Part shown: one piece after another, positions 1 through 6,210 of the stretch
How the letters are laid out: each line of letters opens with the position of its first letter
Numbering within the stretch: the first letter of the stretch is position 1
Assembly (NCBI GenBank): GCA_900765105.1
Contig: CAAFQM010000083.1
Span: 1 to 7,239 of the forward strand
Length of the DNA stretch: 7,239 bases
Source of the DNA: an uncultured Faecalibacterium sp.
GTDB lineage: Bacteria > Bacillota > Clostridia > Oscillospirales > Ruminococcaceae
Reading direction: 5' to 3'
Notes under the pieces: generated by a model
What the model saw: only the letters and a program-made list of their open reading frames with translations
What the model was told of the DNA's origin: nothing
Database searches by the model: none
Program-made: the position numbers and the translations under genes

Positions 1-182
1 CTGGCATCAAGCGTAAAAGGCTCTCCGTCGAATGGGATCAGCAGCAATGCGTTGATGAAAAAGACGCTCCAGCCGAAAATGGCCCAAAGGATGCTGCGTT
101 TTCGCCGCAGCACCTTGCGCATCGCGCGGGCGGCTATGGTCATAGATCGATTTGTGATGTCGCTGTGAATTTCAAATGTCAT
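1..182 (-). CDS. Partial YcxB-like membrane protein, N-terminal 60 residues
   Basis: This gene runs off the left edge, so only residues 1-60 are visible; the protein begins MTFEIHSDITNRSMTIAARA. The start is the ATG reading leftwards from 182, chosen because AAGGAG lies 7 bases upstream on the minus strand. A nearby ATG at 186 is closed by a stop after three codons. The visible part has a short amphipathic N-terminus, a very basic stretch (residues 19-29, RAMRKVLRRKR) and one hydrophobic helix (about 31-50). It then continues DGEPFTLDA into the edge. The basic segment before a membrane helix, followed by an acidic or polar turn, resembles small YcxB-like membrane proteins of Clostridia. This is recognition from memory of the family and only moderately firm. 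It is transcribed divergently from the peptide transport operon and has its own leader. Confidence 0.75.
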   Translation of the reverse strand, partial: MTFEIHSDITNRSMTIAARAMRKVLRRKRSILWAIFGWSVFFINALLLIPFDGEPFTLDA

Positions 183-189
183 ACATCTT

Positions 190-195
190 CTCCTT
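190..195 (-). promoter_or_regulatory. Ribosome binding site of the left-edge gene
   Basis: Read on the minus strand this is AAGGAG, 7 bases before the ATG at 182. It decides the start over the ATG at 186, which would be only 3 bases from it and is followed at once by a stop. Confidence 0.75.
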
Positions 196-206
196 GTAAA
201 TAACTC

Positions 207-230
207 TGCATCCGCAGGTTTTGCGGTGCA
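207..230 (-). other. Leader hairpin upstream of the left-edge gene
   Basis: TGCA (207-210) and CCGCA (212-216) pair with TGCGG (222-226) and TGCA (227-230) across a 5-base loop, leaving one bulged base at 211. This gives nine base pairs. It sits 11 bases upstream of the minus-strand AAGGAG and downstream of the candidate minus-strand promoter, so it would lie in the 5' leader of the left-edge mRNA. No T-run follows it, so it does not look like a terminator. It may be a structural leader element, a protein operator or chance. Confidence 0.4.
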
Positions 231-269
231 TTGCAGCCGCCCTCGGACGGCAGAAGCTCCCGCTTGTTC

Positions 270-296
270 ATTTTACCATGTCGAAAATAAAGTCCA
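270..296 (-). promoter_or_regulatory. Candidate divergent promoter for the left-edge gene
   Basis: On the minus strand TAAAAT (275-270) matches five of six bases of a sigma-A -10 box, and TGGACT (296-291) matches four of six bases of a -35 box. The spacer is 15 bases, shorter than ideal. The predicted leader would be about 80 bases and include the hairpin at 207-230. This is weak, composition-level evidence only. Confidence 0.3.
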
Positions 297-554
297 TGTT
301 AAGTTCCTAAATCTCTAACGGGTCATCTCGAATGTAGAGGCATCAAGACACACATTGAAAAGCCGCTCCTCTAATGCGCCGCCCTATCCTCCTGTGATAA
401 ATCCAATATCATCTGACTCAGCAATGATAAGGATTCAGTTCAAGCACATTCATAATGCCGCTGCCAGACGGATTTTGGTATAGTAGAGCCTTGTAGGGGC
501 GGAAGTGTTCCTCTTTTCCGGAAGACAAGCAAAAGCTTTCTGAAGCTGTTGCCG

Positions 555-568
555 CACGCTGCAGCGTG
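555..568. promoter_or_regulatory. Perfect 14-bp palindrome, possible operator
   Basis: CACGCTGCAGCGTG is a perfect inverted repeat with no spacer, centred about 80 bases upstream of the TATAAT box of the peptide operon. It is nested in a wider imperfect inverted repeat, TTGCCGC (549-555) with GCGGTAA (576-582). The symmetry fits a dimeric DNA-binding protein, but I do not recognise the motif as the site of a named regulator. No stem-plus-T-run terminator is formed. Confidence 0.4.
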
Positions 569-589
569 ACGGGAAGCGGTAAATAGCAC

Positions 590-623
590 TTTTTGCAGCT
601 TTTCACCCACTTTTAACGGTTTT
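590..623 (+). promoter_or_regulatory. Helically phased T-tracts upstream of the operon promoter
   Basis: Four runs of T lie at 590-594, 600-603, 611-614 and 620-623. Their starts are 10, 11 and 9 bases apart, close to one helical turn each. Such phasing is known to give intrinsic DNA curvature, and AT-rich runs here could also contact the RNA polymerase alpha subunit. The last tract overlaps the expected -35 position. Confidence 0.45.
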
Positions 624-648
624 AATTGCAAACTATTCCCTGTATAAT
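620..648 (+). promoter_or_regulatory. Probable sigma-A promoter of the peptide transport operon
   Basis: A perfect TATAAT lies at 643-648, preceded directly by TG. At the right distance upstream only a poor -35 is present (TTTTAA at 620-625, 17-base spacer, three of six matches). Transcription would begin near 655, leaving a leader of about 48 bases before the TTG start at 703. The weak -35 fits a promoter helped by the phased T-tracts or by an activator. Confidence 0.6.
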
Positions 649-691
649 GACCTCGTAAGACAGTTTTGACACCACAACATCTATTTTGAAT

Positions 692-696
692 GGAGG
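692..696 (+). promoter_or_regulatory. Ribosome binding site fixing the TTG start of the binding protein
   Basis: GGAGG is 6 bases upstream of TTG at 703. The ATG at 690, which overlaps it, is in another frame, and no in-frame ATG gives a complete signal peptide. The SD therefore supports the TTG start. Confidence 0.75.
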
Positions 697-702
697 ATCA
701 AC

Positions 703-2328
703 TTGAGAAGATTTGTTTTTGTTTCGCTTATCTGCGTAAGCATTCTCGCGATGACAGCCTGTGGCTCTACCAGAGCGACCACACCCACCCCGGGAAGTAA
801 CGGTACGGCCGTTGAGCAAGGAGTGCTACGTGTTGCAGCACTCTATGACATCAGCACCATGGATGTTTCGCAGACCACAGACGACTACATGGTGCCTATG
901 AACGTATTTGACCGCCTGTTTGAGTCTGAGGTTCAATCTGACGGCAGTACGGCCATCGTTTCCAGCCTCTGCGAGAGTCATATGGTTTCTGACGATGGTC
1001 TGACCTACACCTTCACGCTGAAAGACGGGATCGTCTTCTCCAACGGCAATGCATTGACTGCCGACGATGTCCAGTACACGTTTGAGCGGCTTCTGACTGC
1101 CGGCGGTGTGAACGACGATATTCCTCTTGAGGTCGTCGGTGCTGAGGCTCTGCAAAACGGCGAGGCCGACACACTTGAGGGCTTTGCCGTAATCGACGAT
1201 ACACATTTTTCCATCACGCTCAACACCGCGAACGCAGGTTTCCTTGCAGAGCTCACCTCTCCTGCTATGTCCATTGTGGATAAGGAAACCGTAGAGAGCG
1301 TCGCCAATTTTGGTTTAAGCTGCGAGGATACCGTCGGTACCGGCCCCTATAAGGTAACGGAATGGGTCGTAAACGACCATTTCACCCTTGAATACAACGA
1401 CAAATACTGGGGAGATGTACCGTCCGTAAAGAAAGCGATCGTCTCCATCATTCCCGACCCCTCCACCCAGAACCTCATGTATCAGAATGGCGAATTGGAC
1501 ATCATTGACCTTGAGGCTCTTGATTCCAGCATTGTCGAGGCCACCTATAAAGCGCAGTACGCCGACAAGCTTGTTGTCAGCTCTCGGGTGGGACTTACGT
1601 ACTTTGCACTCAACGAGAACAATCAGTACCTCTCTGATGTCAACGTGCGCAAGGCACTGCAGATGGCAGTTGATGCCGACACTATCGTTTCCTCCATCTA
1701 CGCTGGGAACGCCATGGTCGAAAACGGCATTATTCCTAAGGGCGTCTGGGGCTTTAACAAAGATCTCACACGTTCCGCTTACGATCCCGAAGGTGCGAAG
1801 GCACTTCTTGCCGATGCAGGCTACGCCGACGGCGAGATAAGTTTCGAGCTTTCCATGGACTCCTCCGCCTCCAGCAATCTTCAGCTCGTCTATCAGGTCG
1901 TGCAGCAGAACCTGCAGGCAATCGGTATCAATGCTGGGATAAAAAGCTATGACGAGTCGTCCTGGCTCGACCTGCGTAAGTCCGGCGAGATGGACTCCTT
2001 CATCGCCACATGGACGATGGACTATAATGATCCCGCCAACATTATGTACACCTTCTTCGGCAGTGCCGCCAAGACGCGCATCCGCAGCTTGAACTACTCT
2101 GACACCGAGGTCATGGCGCGTGTTGCCGCAGCCTCCGGCATCACGGATGACGCCAAGCGCATGGCAGAGTATCAGGCACTTGAAAAGAAGATCGTCGTCG
2201 ATGATGCCGCCTGGGTTCCGCTTCTAGGCAGCACCCACCTATTTGCGATTGGCGATCGCGTTGAGAGCTTTATCCCTTACTGGGCAGGGTTCAGCAACTT
2301 CTACGTTAATGACGTAACGCTCAAGTAA
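703..2328 (+). CDS. Peptide ABC transporter solute-binding lipoprotein (SBP family 5, DppA/OppA-like)
   Basis: This is the extracellular, membrane-anchored receptor that captures peptide substrate and hands it to the permease pair encoded next to it. The protein is 541 residues, the usual size for DppA/OppA-type receptors. It starts with TTG, supported by GGAGG 6 bases upstream. Residues 1-19 form a lipoprotein signal peptide: RR, a hydrophobic core, then AMTAC with the lipid-carrying Cys at 20. A low-complexity Thr/Pro/Gly linker (about 22-38) follows before the folded body. Family 5 landmarks are TFTLKDGIVFSNG in the first lobe, the GTGPY turn (212-216), YNDKYWG (231-237) and WTMDYNDP late in the second lobe. 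The order binding protein, two permeases, two ATPases is that of dpp/opp operons. Ligand-contacting residues cannot be read off, so the substrate could be di- or oligopeptides or, less likely, another family 5 ligand such as nickel or glutathione. Confidence 0.93.
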   Translation: MRRFVFVSLICVSILAMTACGSTRATTPTPGSNGTAVEQGVLRVAALYDISTMDVSQTTDDYMVPMNVFDRLFESEVQSDGSTAIVSSLCESHMVSDDGLTYTFTLKDGIVFSNGNALTADDVQYTFERLLTAGGVNDDIPLEVVGAEALQNGEADTLEGFAVIDDTHFSITLNTANAGFLAELTSPAMSIVDKETVESVANFGLSCEDTVGTGPYKVTEWVVNDHFTLEYNDKYWGDVPSVKKAIVSIIPDPSTQNLMYQNGELDIIDLEALDSSIVEATYKAQYADKLVVSSRVGLTYFALNENNQYLSDVNVRKALQMAVDADTIVSSIYAGNAMVENGIIPKGVWGFNKDLTRSAYDPEGAKALLADAGYADGEISFELSMDSSASSNLQLVYQVVQQNLQAIGINAGIKSYDESSWLDLRKSGEMDSFIATWTMDYNDPANIMYTFFGSAAKTRIRSLNYSDTEVMARVAAASGITDDAKRMAEYQALEKKIVVDDAAWVPLLGSTHLFAIGDRVESFIPYWAGFSNFYVNDVTLK

Positions 2329-2354
2329 TTAAAAATACATATCAATGTGCGGCA

Positions 2355-2378
2355 GGACACCCGATATTTCGGGTGTCC
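2355..2378 (+). other. Intercistronic hairpin between binding protein and permease genes
   Basis: GGACACCCGA (2355-2364) and TCGGGTGTCC (2369-2378) form a perfect 10-bp stem with a TATT loop. The stem begins 26 bases after the binding-protein stop and ends 13 bases before the permease SD. No U-tract follows (the next bases are GCGCTGTG), so it is not a standard intrinsic terminator. Stable hairpins at this place in other importer operons protect the upstream mRNA and reduce downstream expression, giving more receptor than membrane subunits. That role is inferred here. Confidence 0.7.
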
Positions 2379-2391
2379 GCGCTGTGTATTC

Positions 2392-2397
2392 AGGAGG
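2392..2397 (+). promoter_or_regulatory. Ribosome binding site fixing the TTG start of dppB
   Basis: AGGAGG is 8 bases upstream of TTG at 2406. The only in-frame start further upstream, GTG at 2373, lies inside the 3' arm of the hairpin and before this SD, so it is unlikely to be used. Confidence 0.8.
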
Positions 2398-2405
2398 CTG
2401 AGTTA

Positions 2406-3329
2406 TTGGCAAGAAACATACTCAACCGCGTCATTCAAGCCGCGATAGTAATGCTTGGCGTGGCGCTGCTTATCTTCATAATGCTTCGCATCGTACCGGG
2501 CAACGCTATTGTCACGATGATGGGTGAGCACGCAAAGTTAGAGACGATCGAGCGCATGACACGCGAGCTCGGGCTGGATCAGCCGATATACGTACAGTTT
2601 TGGCGTTACATATCCGATGCTGTGTGCGGTGACTTCGGCACGAGCTACTCCCTCAACCGCAGTGTGACGGAGCTTATCGGTGTGGCGTTTCCCAACACCG
2701 TTCACCTCGCGCTTGCTGCAGCACTCATCGCGTGGGTGACTGGTATAGCCTGCGGTATAATCGCCGCTGTGAAAAAAAACGGGATACTCGACCGGCTCTT
2801 CATGGGCATGTCTCTGCTTGGTGTATCTGTACCAGTTTTCATGGTGGCAATGGTGCTGCAATACTTTCTGGCGTATAGGCTTAACTGGCTCCCTATCTCC
2901 GGCGTGGATAGCTGGACCGGATACATTCTCCCCGCCATCGCCCTTGGTTGGAATAGTGCAGGCAGTATTGCACGCCTCACACGCTCTACTCTGCTGGAGG
3001 TCATGCAGGAGGATTATATCGACACCGCACGGGCCAAGGGTCACCGTCAGATCGGTGTTATCATCGTGCATGCGCTGAGAAACGCACTGCTGCCGGTGAT
3101 AACAATGATGGCAGTACAGCTTTCCTCTCTTCTCTCAGGTGCTGTGATATGCGAAACGGTGTTCTCTGTCAACGGCATAGGCCGTCTGCTTGTGCAGGCA
3201 ATTGAAGGGCGCGATATTCCGCTCCTGCAGGGTACAATACTCTTCTCAACGCTTCTTGTCATTCTCGGCAACCTTGTGGCCGACTGCCTGTATGCCGCAC
3301 TTGACCCACGCATAAGTAAGGAGGTGTGA
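2406..3329 (+). CDS. dppB: Peptide ABC transporter permease, DppB/OppB type
   Basis: This is one of the two inner pore subunits of the peptide importer. The TTG start at 2406 gives 307 residues, a normal DppB length, with the membrane helix starting at about residue 9 as in the family. The first helix (9-29) runs into LRIVPGNA. The extracytoplasmic segment carries the family pattern LGLDQPIYVQFWRY (56-69) and GDFGTSY (75-81). Five further hydrophobic segments follow, at about 100-122, 133-155, 171-190, 228-250 and 277-297. The EAA coupling loop that docks on the ATPase is YIDTARAKG (204-212) continuing to about 229, placed before the last two helices. The C-terminus ends in the typical LDPR. 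The gene is the second in the operon, separated from the receptor gene by the hairpin spacer. Its stop lies 2 bases before the dppC start. Dpp versus Opp naming is by family resemblance only. Confidence 0.93.
   Translation: MARNILNRVIQAAIVMLGVALLIFIMLRIVPGNAIVTMMGEHAKLETIERMTRELGLDQPIYVQFWRYISDAVCGDFGTSYSLNRSVTELIGVAFPNTVHLALAAALIAWVTGIACGIIAAVKKNGILDRLFMGMSLLGVSVPVFMVAMVLQYFLAYRLNWLPISGVDSWTGYILPAIALGWNSAGSIARLTRSTLLEVMQEDYIDTARAKGHRQIGVIIVHALRNALLPVITMMAVQLSSLLSGAVICETVFSVNGIGRLLVQAIEGRDIPLLQGTILFSTLLVILGNLVADCLYAALDPRISKEV
3318..3326 (+). promoter_or_regulatory. Ribosome binding site of dppC, inside the dppB 3' end
   Basis: AAGGAGGTG is a full-length match to the anti-SD and sits 7 bases (from GGAGG) upstream of ATG 3332. 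An alternative GTG at 3326, two codons earlier, overlaps the SD itself, so ATG 3332 is preferred. Because the site is inside dppB, translation of the two permeases is probably coupled. Confidence 0.85.
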
Positions 3330-3331
3330 AC

Positions 3332-4228
3332 ATGAGAAAATCTCCCGAACTTCCAAACGAACTGTGCGCACAGCTTGGCGAGGCGGAGACCTTTGCCTCT
3401 GCCGCAAAACGCCTGTGGCGGGAAAACAAGCTTGCCGCAGCTTCCGCCATTGTGATACTGCTATTTATCCTCGCTGCAATTCTTGCGCCGGTACTCACAC
3501 CCTACACCTTTGACAGCATGGACCTGCACAACCGCCTTGCCCCACCGTCGCGTGCGCATCTGCTCGGTACGGACGAGGCCGGGCGGGATGTTCTGACACG
3601 GATGCTGTACGGTTCGCGGGTGTCACTGCTGGTCGGCATAGTGCCGACCGTCATCTCTATGCTGGTCGGGGCGATACTCGGTATAATCGCCGGGTACAAC
3701 GGTGGGCAGACGGACGCCGTGATCATGCGCATTGCGGACGTCATGCTGGCGTTCCCGTCGATGTTCCTCGCAATGGCGATAATGTATACTCTCGGCGATG
3801 GGATGATCAATATTTTCCTTGCCTTAGCACTCGTCAACTGGGCAAGTGTTGCGCGCATCGTGCGTGCGGAAACGCTTAAGCTCAAGGAGACGGAATTTGT
3901 AGAGGCGGCACGCTCCATCGGTGTGGGGAAGCTGGTGATCATGCTCCGGCATATTTTTCCAAATTGCGCACCTTCACTTATCGTACTCTTTACGCTCAAC
4001 ATTCCCTCCGCTATTCTTTCAGAGAGCTCGCTAAGCTTTCTGAGTATCGGTATAAAACCTCCGCAGGCCTCATGGGGACTGATGGTAAACGCCGGGCGGC
4101 AGTTTCTTTATAGCCAACCCTGGCTTAGTCTATCGCCGAGCGTCGCCATTATGGTTGTCGTACTGGCGTTCAATTTTCTTGGTGACGGCCTGCGCGACGT
4201 ACTCGACCCGCATCTTAAAAACCAGTAA
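3332..4228 (+). CDS. dppC: Peptide ABC transporter permease, DppC/OppC type
   Basis: This is the second pore subunit, partner of the DppB-type protein. The ATG at 3332 gives 298 residues, normal for DppC. A cytoplasmic N-terminal tail (1-36) with the family feature RLWRENKLA is followed by the first helix (37-57). The extracytoplasmic linker ends in LLGTDEAGRDVLTRMLYGSR (77-96), the OppC N-terminal hallmark. Further hydrophobic segments lie at about 97-121, 130-152, 157-175, 213-235 and 264-285. The EAA loop is FVEAARSIGVG (189-199) through HIFPN (207-211). The signature FLSIGIKPPQASWGLM (236-251) precedes the last helix, and the protein ends with FLGDGLRDVLDP (282-293). The stop codon overlaps the SD of dppD, so the genes are tightly coupled. 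No residue of the family motifs looks damaged. Confidence 0.94.
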   Translation: MRKSPELPNELCAQLGEAETFASAAKRLWRENKLAAASAIVILLFILAAILAPVLTPYTFDSMDLHNRLAPPSRAHLLGTDEAGRDVLTRMLYGSRVSLLVGIVPTVISMLVGAILGIIAGYNGGQTDAVIMRIADVMLAFPSMFLAMAIMYTLGDGMINIFLALALVNWASVARIVRAETLKLKETEFVEAARSIGVGKLVIMLRHIFPNCAPSLIVLFTLNIPSAILSESSLSFLSIGIKPPQASWGLMVNAGRQFLYSQPWLSLSPSVAIMVVVLAFNFLGDGLRDVLDPHLKNQ

Positions 4229-4233
4229 GGAGG
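4227..4233 (+). promoter_or_regulatory. Ribosome binding site of dppD overlapping the dppC stop
   Basis: AAGGAGG lies 7 bases before ATG 4241, and its first two bases are the last two of the dppC TAA stop. A ribosome ending on dppC would therefore finish on the dppD initiation site. Confidence 0.85.
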
Positions 4234-4240
4234 AAGAATA

Positions 4241-5221
4241 ATGGACAACGCGACCGTGCTGTGTGTTGAGCATCTATGTACCAGCTTCTTCACACAAAAT
4301 GGCGAGATCAAAGCCGTTAATGATGTGTCCATATCCGTTCCGCGCGGGAGAATAATCGGCATTGTTGGCGAGTCTGGCTGCGGGAAGAGCATGACGGCGC
4401 GCTCCATCATGCGGCTTCTACACTACCCGGGCAGAATCGTCGGCGGCAGTATAAAGCTTGCGGGTAAGGAGCTGTTGGAGCTCTCTGAGCATGAGATGTC
4501 CACTGTGCGCGGCGAGGAGATAGGCATGATTTTCCAGGAGCCTATGACGAGCCTTAACCCTGTGATGCGTGTTGGACTTCAAGTGCGTGAGACGTTGCTG
4601 CTGCACCGTAAGATCTCGCCGCGGGAGGCAAAGGCAGAGGTTCTGCGCATATTCCACAAGGTCGGCATATCCGAACCGGAACGGCGTTATAACTGTTATC
4701 CGCATGAGCTGTCCGGCGGACTGCGCCAGAGGGTGATGATCGCGATGGCAATGATATGCCGGCCCAAGCTCGTCATCGCCGATGAGCCAACCACGGCATT
4801 GGACGTGACCGTCGAGGCACAGATACTCCAGCTCATGCGTGCGCTGCGCAATGAAACAGGCTCCGGCATTGTCATCATCTCACACAATCTCGGTGTCATA
4901 GCACAGCTGTGCGACTACGTTTATGTGATGTACGCCGGCCGCGTTGTGGAGCAGGCGGATACGTTTGATCTATTCGCCCACCCCATGCACCCCTATACCG
5001 CAGGTCTCATGGCTGCCGTCTCCTCGCTTGCACGCGGCAATGGTGCGCTGGAGATCATCCCCGGCACTGTTCCTAATCTACTGCATCTGCCAGTGGGGTG
5101 CAGCTTTTCTCCGCGCTGCGCCAAGTGCGGTACGCACTGCGGCGATGTCGTGCCGGAGCTAAGGGAGGTGTCTTCCGGTCATCTTGTGCGCTGTATCAAC
5201 ATACCGGAGGTGCGCCTATGA
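4241..5221 (+). CDS. dppD: Peptide ABC transporter ATP-binding protein, DppD/OppD type
   Basis: This is a cytoplasmic ATPase that pairs with the DppF-type subunit to drive peptide import. It has 326 residues, typical for DppD. All ABC motifs are present: Walker A GESGCGKS (43-50), Q-loop Gln99 in FQEPMTSLNP, signature LSGGLRQR (157-164, family usually LSGGMRQR), Walker B LVIADE (177-182), D-loop TALD (185-188) and switch His215. After the nucleotide-binding fold comes the oligo_HPY tail with HPYTAGL (250-256). Its Cys cluster is 287, 293, 300 and 318, plus an extra Cys296. In this family that four-Cys tail is conserved; my recollection is that a [4Fe-4S] cluster has been seen there in a mycobacterial DppABCD structure, so the same is inferred here. 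Its stop overlaps the next start by four bases (ATGA). Confidence 0.95.
   Translation: MDNATVLCVEHLCTSFFTQNGEIKAVNDVSISVPRGRIIGIVGESGCGKSMTARSIMRLLHYPGRIVGGSIKLAGKELLELSEHEMSTVRGEEIGMIFQEPMTSLNPVMRVGLQVRETLLLHRKISPREAKAEVLRIFHKVGISEPERRYNCYPHELSGGLRQRVMIAMAMICRPKLVIADEPTTALDVTVEAQILQLMRALRNETGSGIVIISHNLGVIAQLCDYVYVMYAGRVVEQADTFDLFAHPMHPYTAGLMAAVSSLARGNGALEIIPGTVPNLLHLPVGCSFSPRCAKCGTHCGDVVPELREVSSGHLVRCINIPEVRL
5206..5212 (+). promoter_or_regulatory. Ribosome binding site of dppF inside the dppD 3' end
   Basis: GGAGGTG is 7 bases (counting from GGAGG) upstream of ATG 5218, which overlaps the dppD TGA. The same frame is open back to a GTG at 5098, but those 40 extra residues lie over the dppD cysteine tail and do not resemble an ABC N-terminus, so ATG 5218 is the start. 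Confidence 0.85.
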
Positions 5222-6183
5222 ACGAAATTCTGCTTGAGGCCAAGGGACTGACAAAGGAGTTCACTCTGAAAAACAGGAAAAAAGTACACGCCGTTTCCGA
5301 CGTGTCACTTGAGATATTCAAGGGTGAAACGCTTGCCCTTGTGGGTGAGTCCGGCTGTGGCAAATCAACACTTGGACGAACGCTTATCCGGCTCATAAAG
5401 GCAACTTCCGGCGAGATAACATTCGGCGGAGTGGATATCACCTCACTCCGCGAGAAGGACTTCGGCCCATACCGTCGCCGTATGCAGCTCATATTTCAGG
5501 ATCCCTACGCCTCCCTTGATCCGCGCATGACCGTGCGTGACATTGTGGCGGAGCCGCTGAAAACGCACAAACTCTGCCACACAAAGGAGGAAATGACCGA
5601 ACGCGTGCTCTCGCTTCTGCGCGATGTCGGCATCCCGGAGGAGTTCCTCTTCCGCTACCCCCACCAGTTCTCCGGCGGGCAACGCCAGAGGATAGGTATT
5701 GCACGCGCCATCGCCCTCGACCCGGCACTCATTGTCTGCGATGAGCCGGTCTCCGCACTCGATGTTTCGGTGCAGAATCAGATACTCAACCTTCTTCGTC
5801 AGCTCCAGCATGAGCGCGGGCTGAGCTATCTGTTCATCAGCCATGATCTGTCCGTTGTGCGCTTCATCTCCGACAGAATATGCGTAATGTTTCTCGGGCG
5901 GTTATGTGAAATCGGGCGTACAGCAGAGGTTTATTCCGCACCGCTGCACCCATATACACGTTTTCTCATCAACGCCATTCCCAAGGCTGACCCAGCCGCA
6001 CGCTTTGAGGAAAAGCCGCTTCTGACAGGGGAGCTGCCAAGTCCCACTGACCCACCGCCCGGCTGCCGTTTTCACACGCGCTGCCCTTACGCAACAGAGC
6101 GCTGCCGCCGCGAAGCACCGCAGCTGCGCCCTGTCGCTGGCCGCCTTGTTGCCTGCCACCGTGCAGAGGAACTGCGCCGATAG
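5218..6183 (+). CDS. dppF: Peptide ABC transporter ATP-binding protein, DppF/OppF type
   Basis: This is the second cytoplasmic ATPase of the importer and the last gene of the operon. It has 321 residues, normal for DppF. Motifs are Walker A GESGCGKST (43-51), Q-loop Gln94 in FQDPYASLDPR (the usual OppF/DppF form), signature FSGGQRQR (151-158), Walker B LIVCDE (171-176), D-loop SALD (179-182) and switch His209 in SHDLSVV. The tail has HPYTRFL (244-250), SPTDPPPGC (275-283) and four conserved cysteines at 283, 289, 296 and 313, the oligo_HPY pattern. Both ATPases therefore have intact catalytic sites and the heterodimer should have two working ATP sites. The start overlaps the dppD stop by four bases, which indicates translational coupling and equal synthesis. 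After the stop there is a 79-base gap to the convergent kinase gene. Confidence 0.95.
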   Translation: MNEILLEAKGLTKEFTLKNRKKVHAVSDVSLEIFKGETLALVGESGCGKSTLGRTLIRLIKATSGEITFGGVDITSLREKDFGPYRRRMQLIFQDPYASLDPRMTVRDIVAEPLKTHKLCHTKEEMTERVLSLLRDVGIPEEFLFRYPHQFSGGQRQRIGIARAIALDPALIVCDEPVSALDVSVQNQILNLLRQLQHERGLSYLFISHDLSVVRFISDRICVMFLGRLCEIGRTAEVYSAPLHPYTRFLINAIPKADPAARFEEKPLLTGELPSPTDPPPGCRFHTRCPYATERCRREAPQLRPVAGRLVACHRAEELRR

Positions 6184-6210
6184 CGAATCGTCGCAGAGCG
6201 ATGAGCTTCG
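6184..6210 (+). terminator. Hairpin in the convergent gap after dppF (weak terminator candidate)
   Basis: CGAA (6184-6187) plus TCGTCGC (6188-6194) pair with GCGATGA (6198-6204) and TTCG (6207-6210), with a 3-base loop, one G-U pair and a 2-base bulge. It starts at the base after the dppF stop. No T-run follows on either strand, so a standard intrinsic terminator is not shown; it may stabilise the mRNA 3' end or slow polymerase between the two convergent genes. Confidence 0.3.

Larger units (their letters stand above)
183..702. other. 520-base divergent intergenic region without a convincing gene
   Basis: The region separates the left-edge gene (minus) from the peptide operon (plus). The two open minus-strand frames at 418-631 have no SD, no recognisable protein and overlap each other, so I do not call them genes. 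The left third carries the leader hairpin and weak promoter of the minus gene. The middle (about 300-500) shows nothing structured except a TTGTAGGGGCGG motif at 491-502. The right third carries a 14-bp palindrome, phased T-tracts and the operon promoter. It looks AT-richer than the genes around it, as expected for regulatory DNA. Confidence 0.7.

Noticed and set aside
531..545. Possible CodY box around CTTTCTGAAG
   Set aside because: By hand it has about five mismatches to the 15-base consensus and lies about 100 bases upstream of the -10; too weak to call, although CodY control of peptide importers would make sense biologically.
418..631. Two overlapping minus-strand small ORFs (62 and 63 codons) in the intergenic region
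   Set aside because: No SD before either start, no recognisable protein family, and they overlap in different frames; neither has more support than chance.
666..671. Perfect TTGACA hexamer close to the operon start
   Set aside because: The bases 16-18 positions downstream (around 688-695) are the SD region, with no -10-like sequence, so it is not a working -35.
2373..2405. Upstream GTG start for dppB adding 11 residues
   Set aside because: The GTG lies in the hairpin arm and before the SD; the TTG at 2406 has a correctly spaced AGGAGG and gives the usual family N-terminus.
2538..3071. Long minus-strand ORF (177 codons) opposite dppB
   Set aside because: It lies wholly within the conserved dppB coding sequence, lacks an SD and resembles no protein; it is a shadow frame.
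5098..5217. Upstream GTG start for dppF adding 40 residues
   Set aside because: The extra stretch overlaps the conserved cysteine tail of dppD in another frame and is not ABC-like; ATG 5218 has a good SD.
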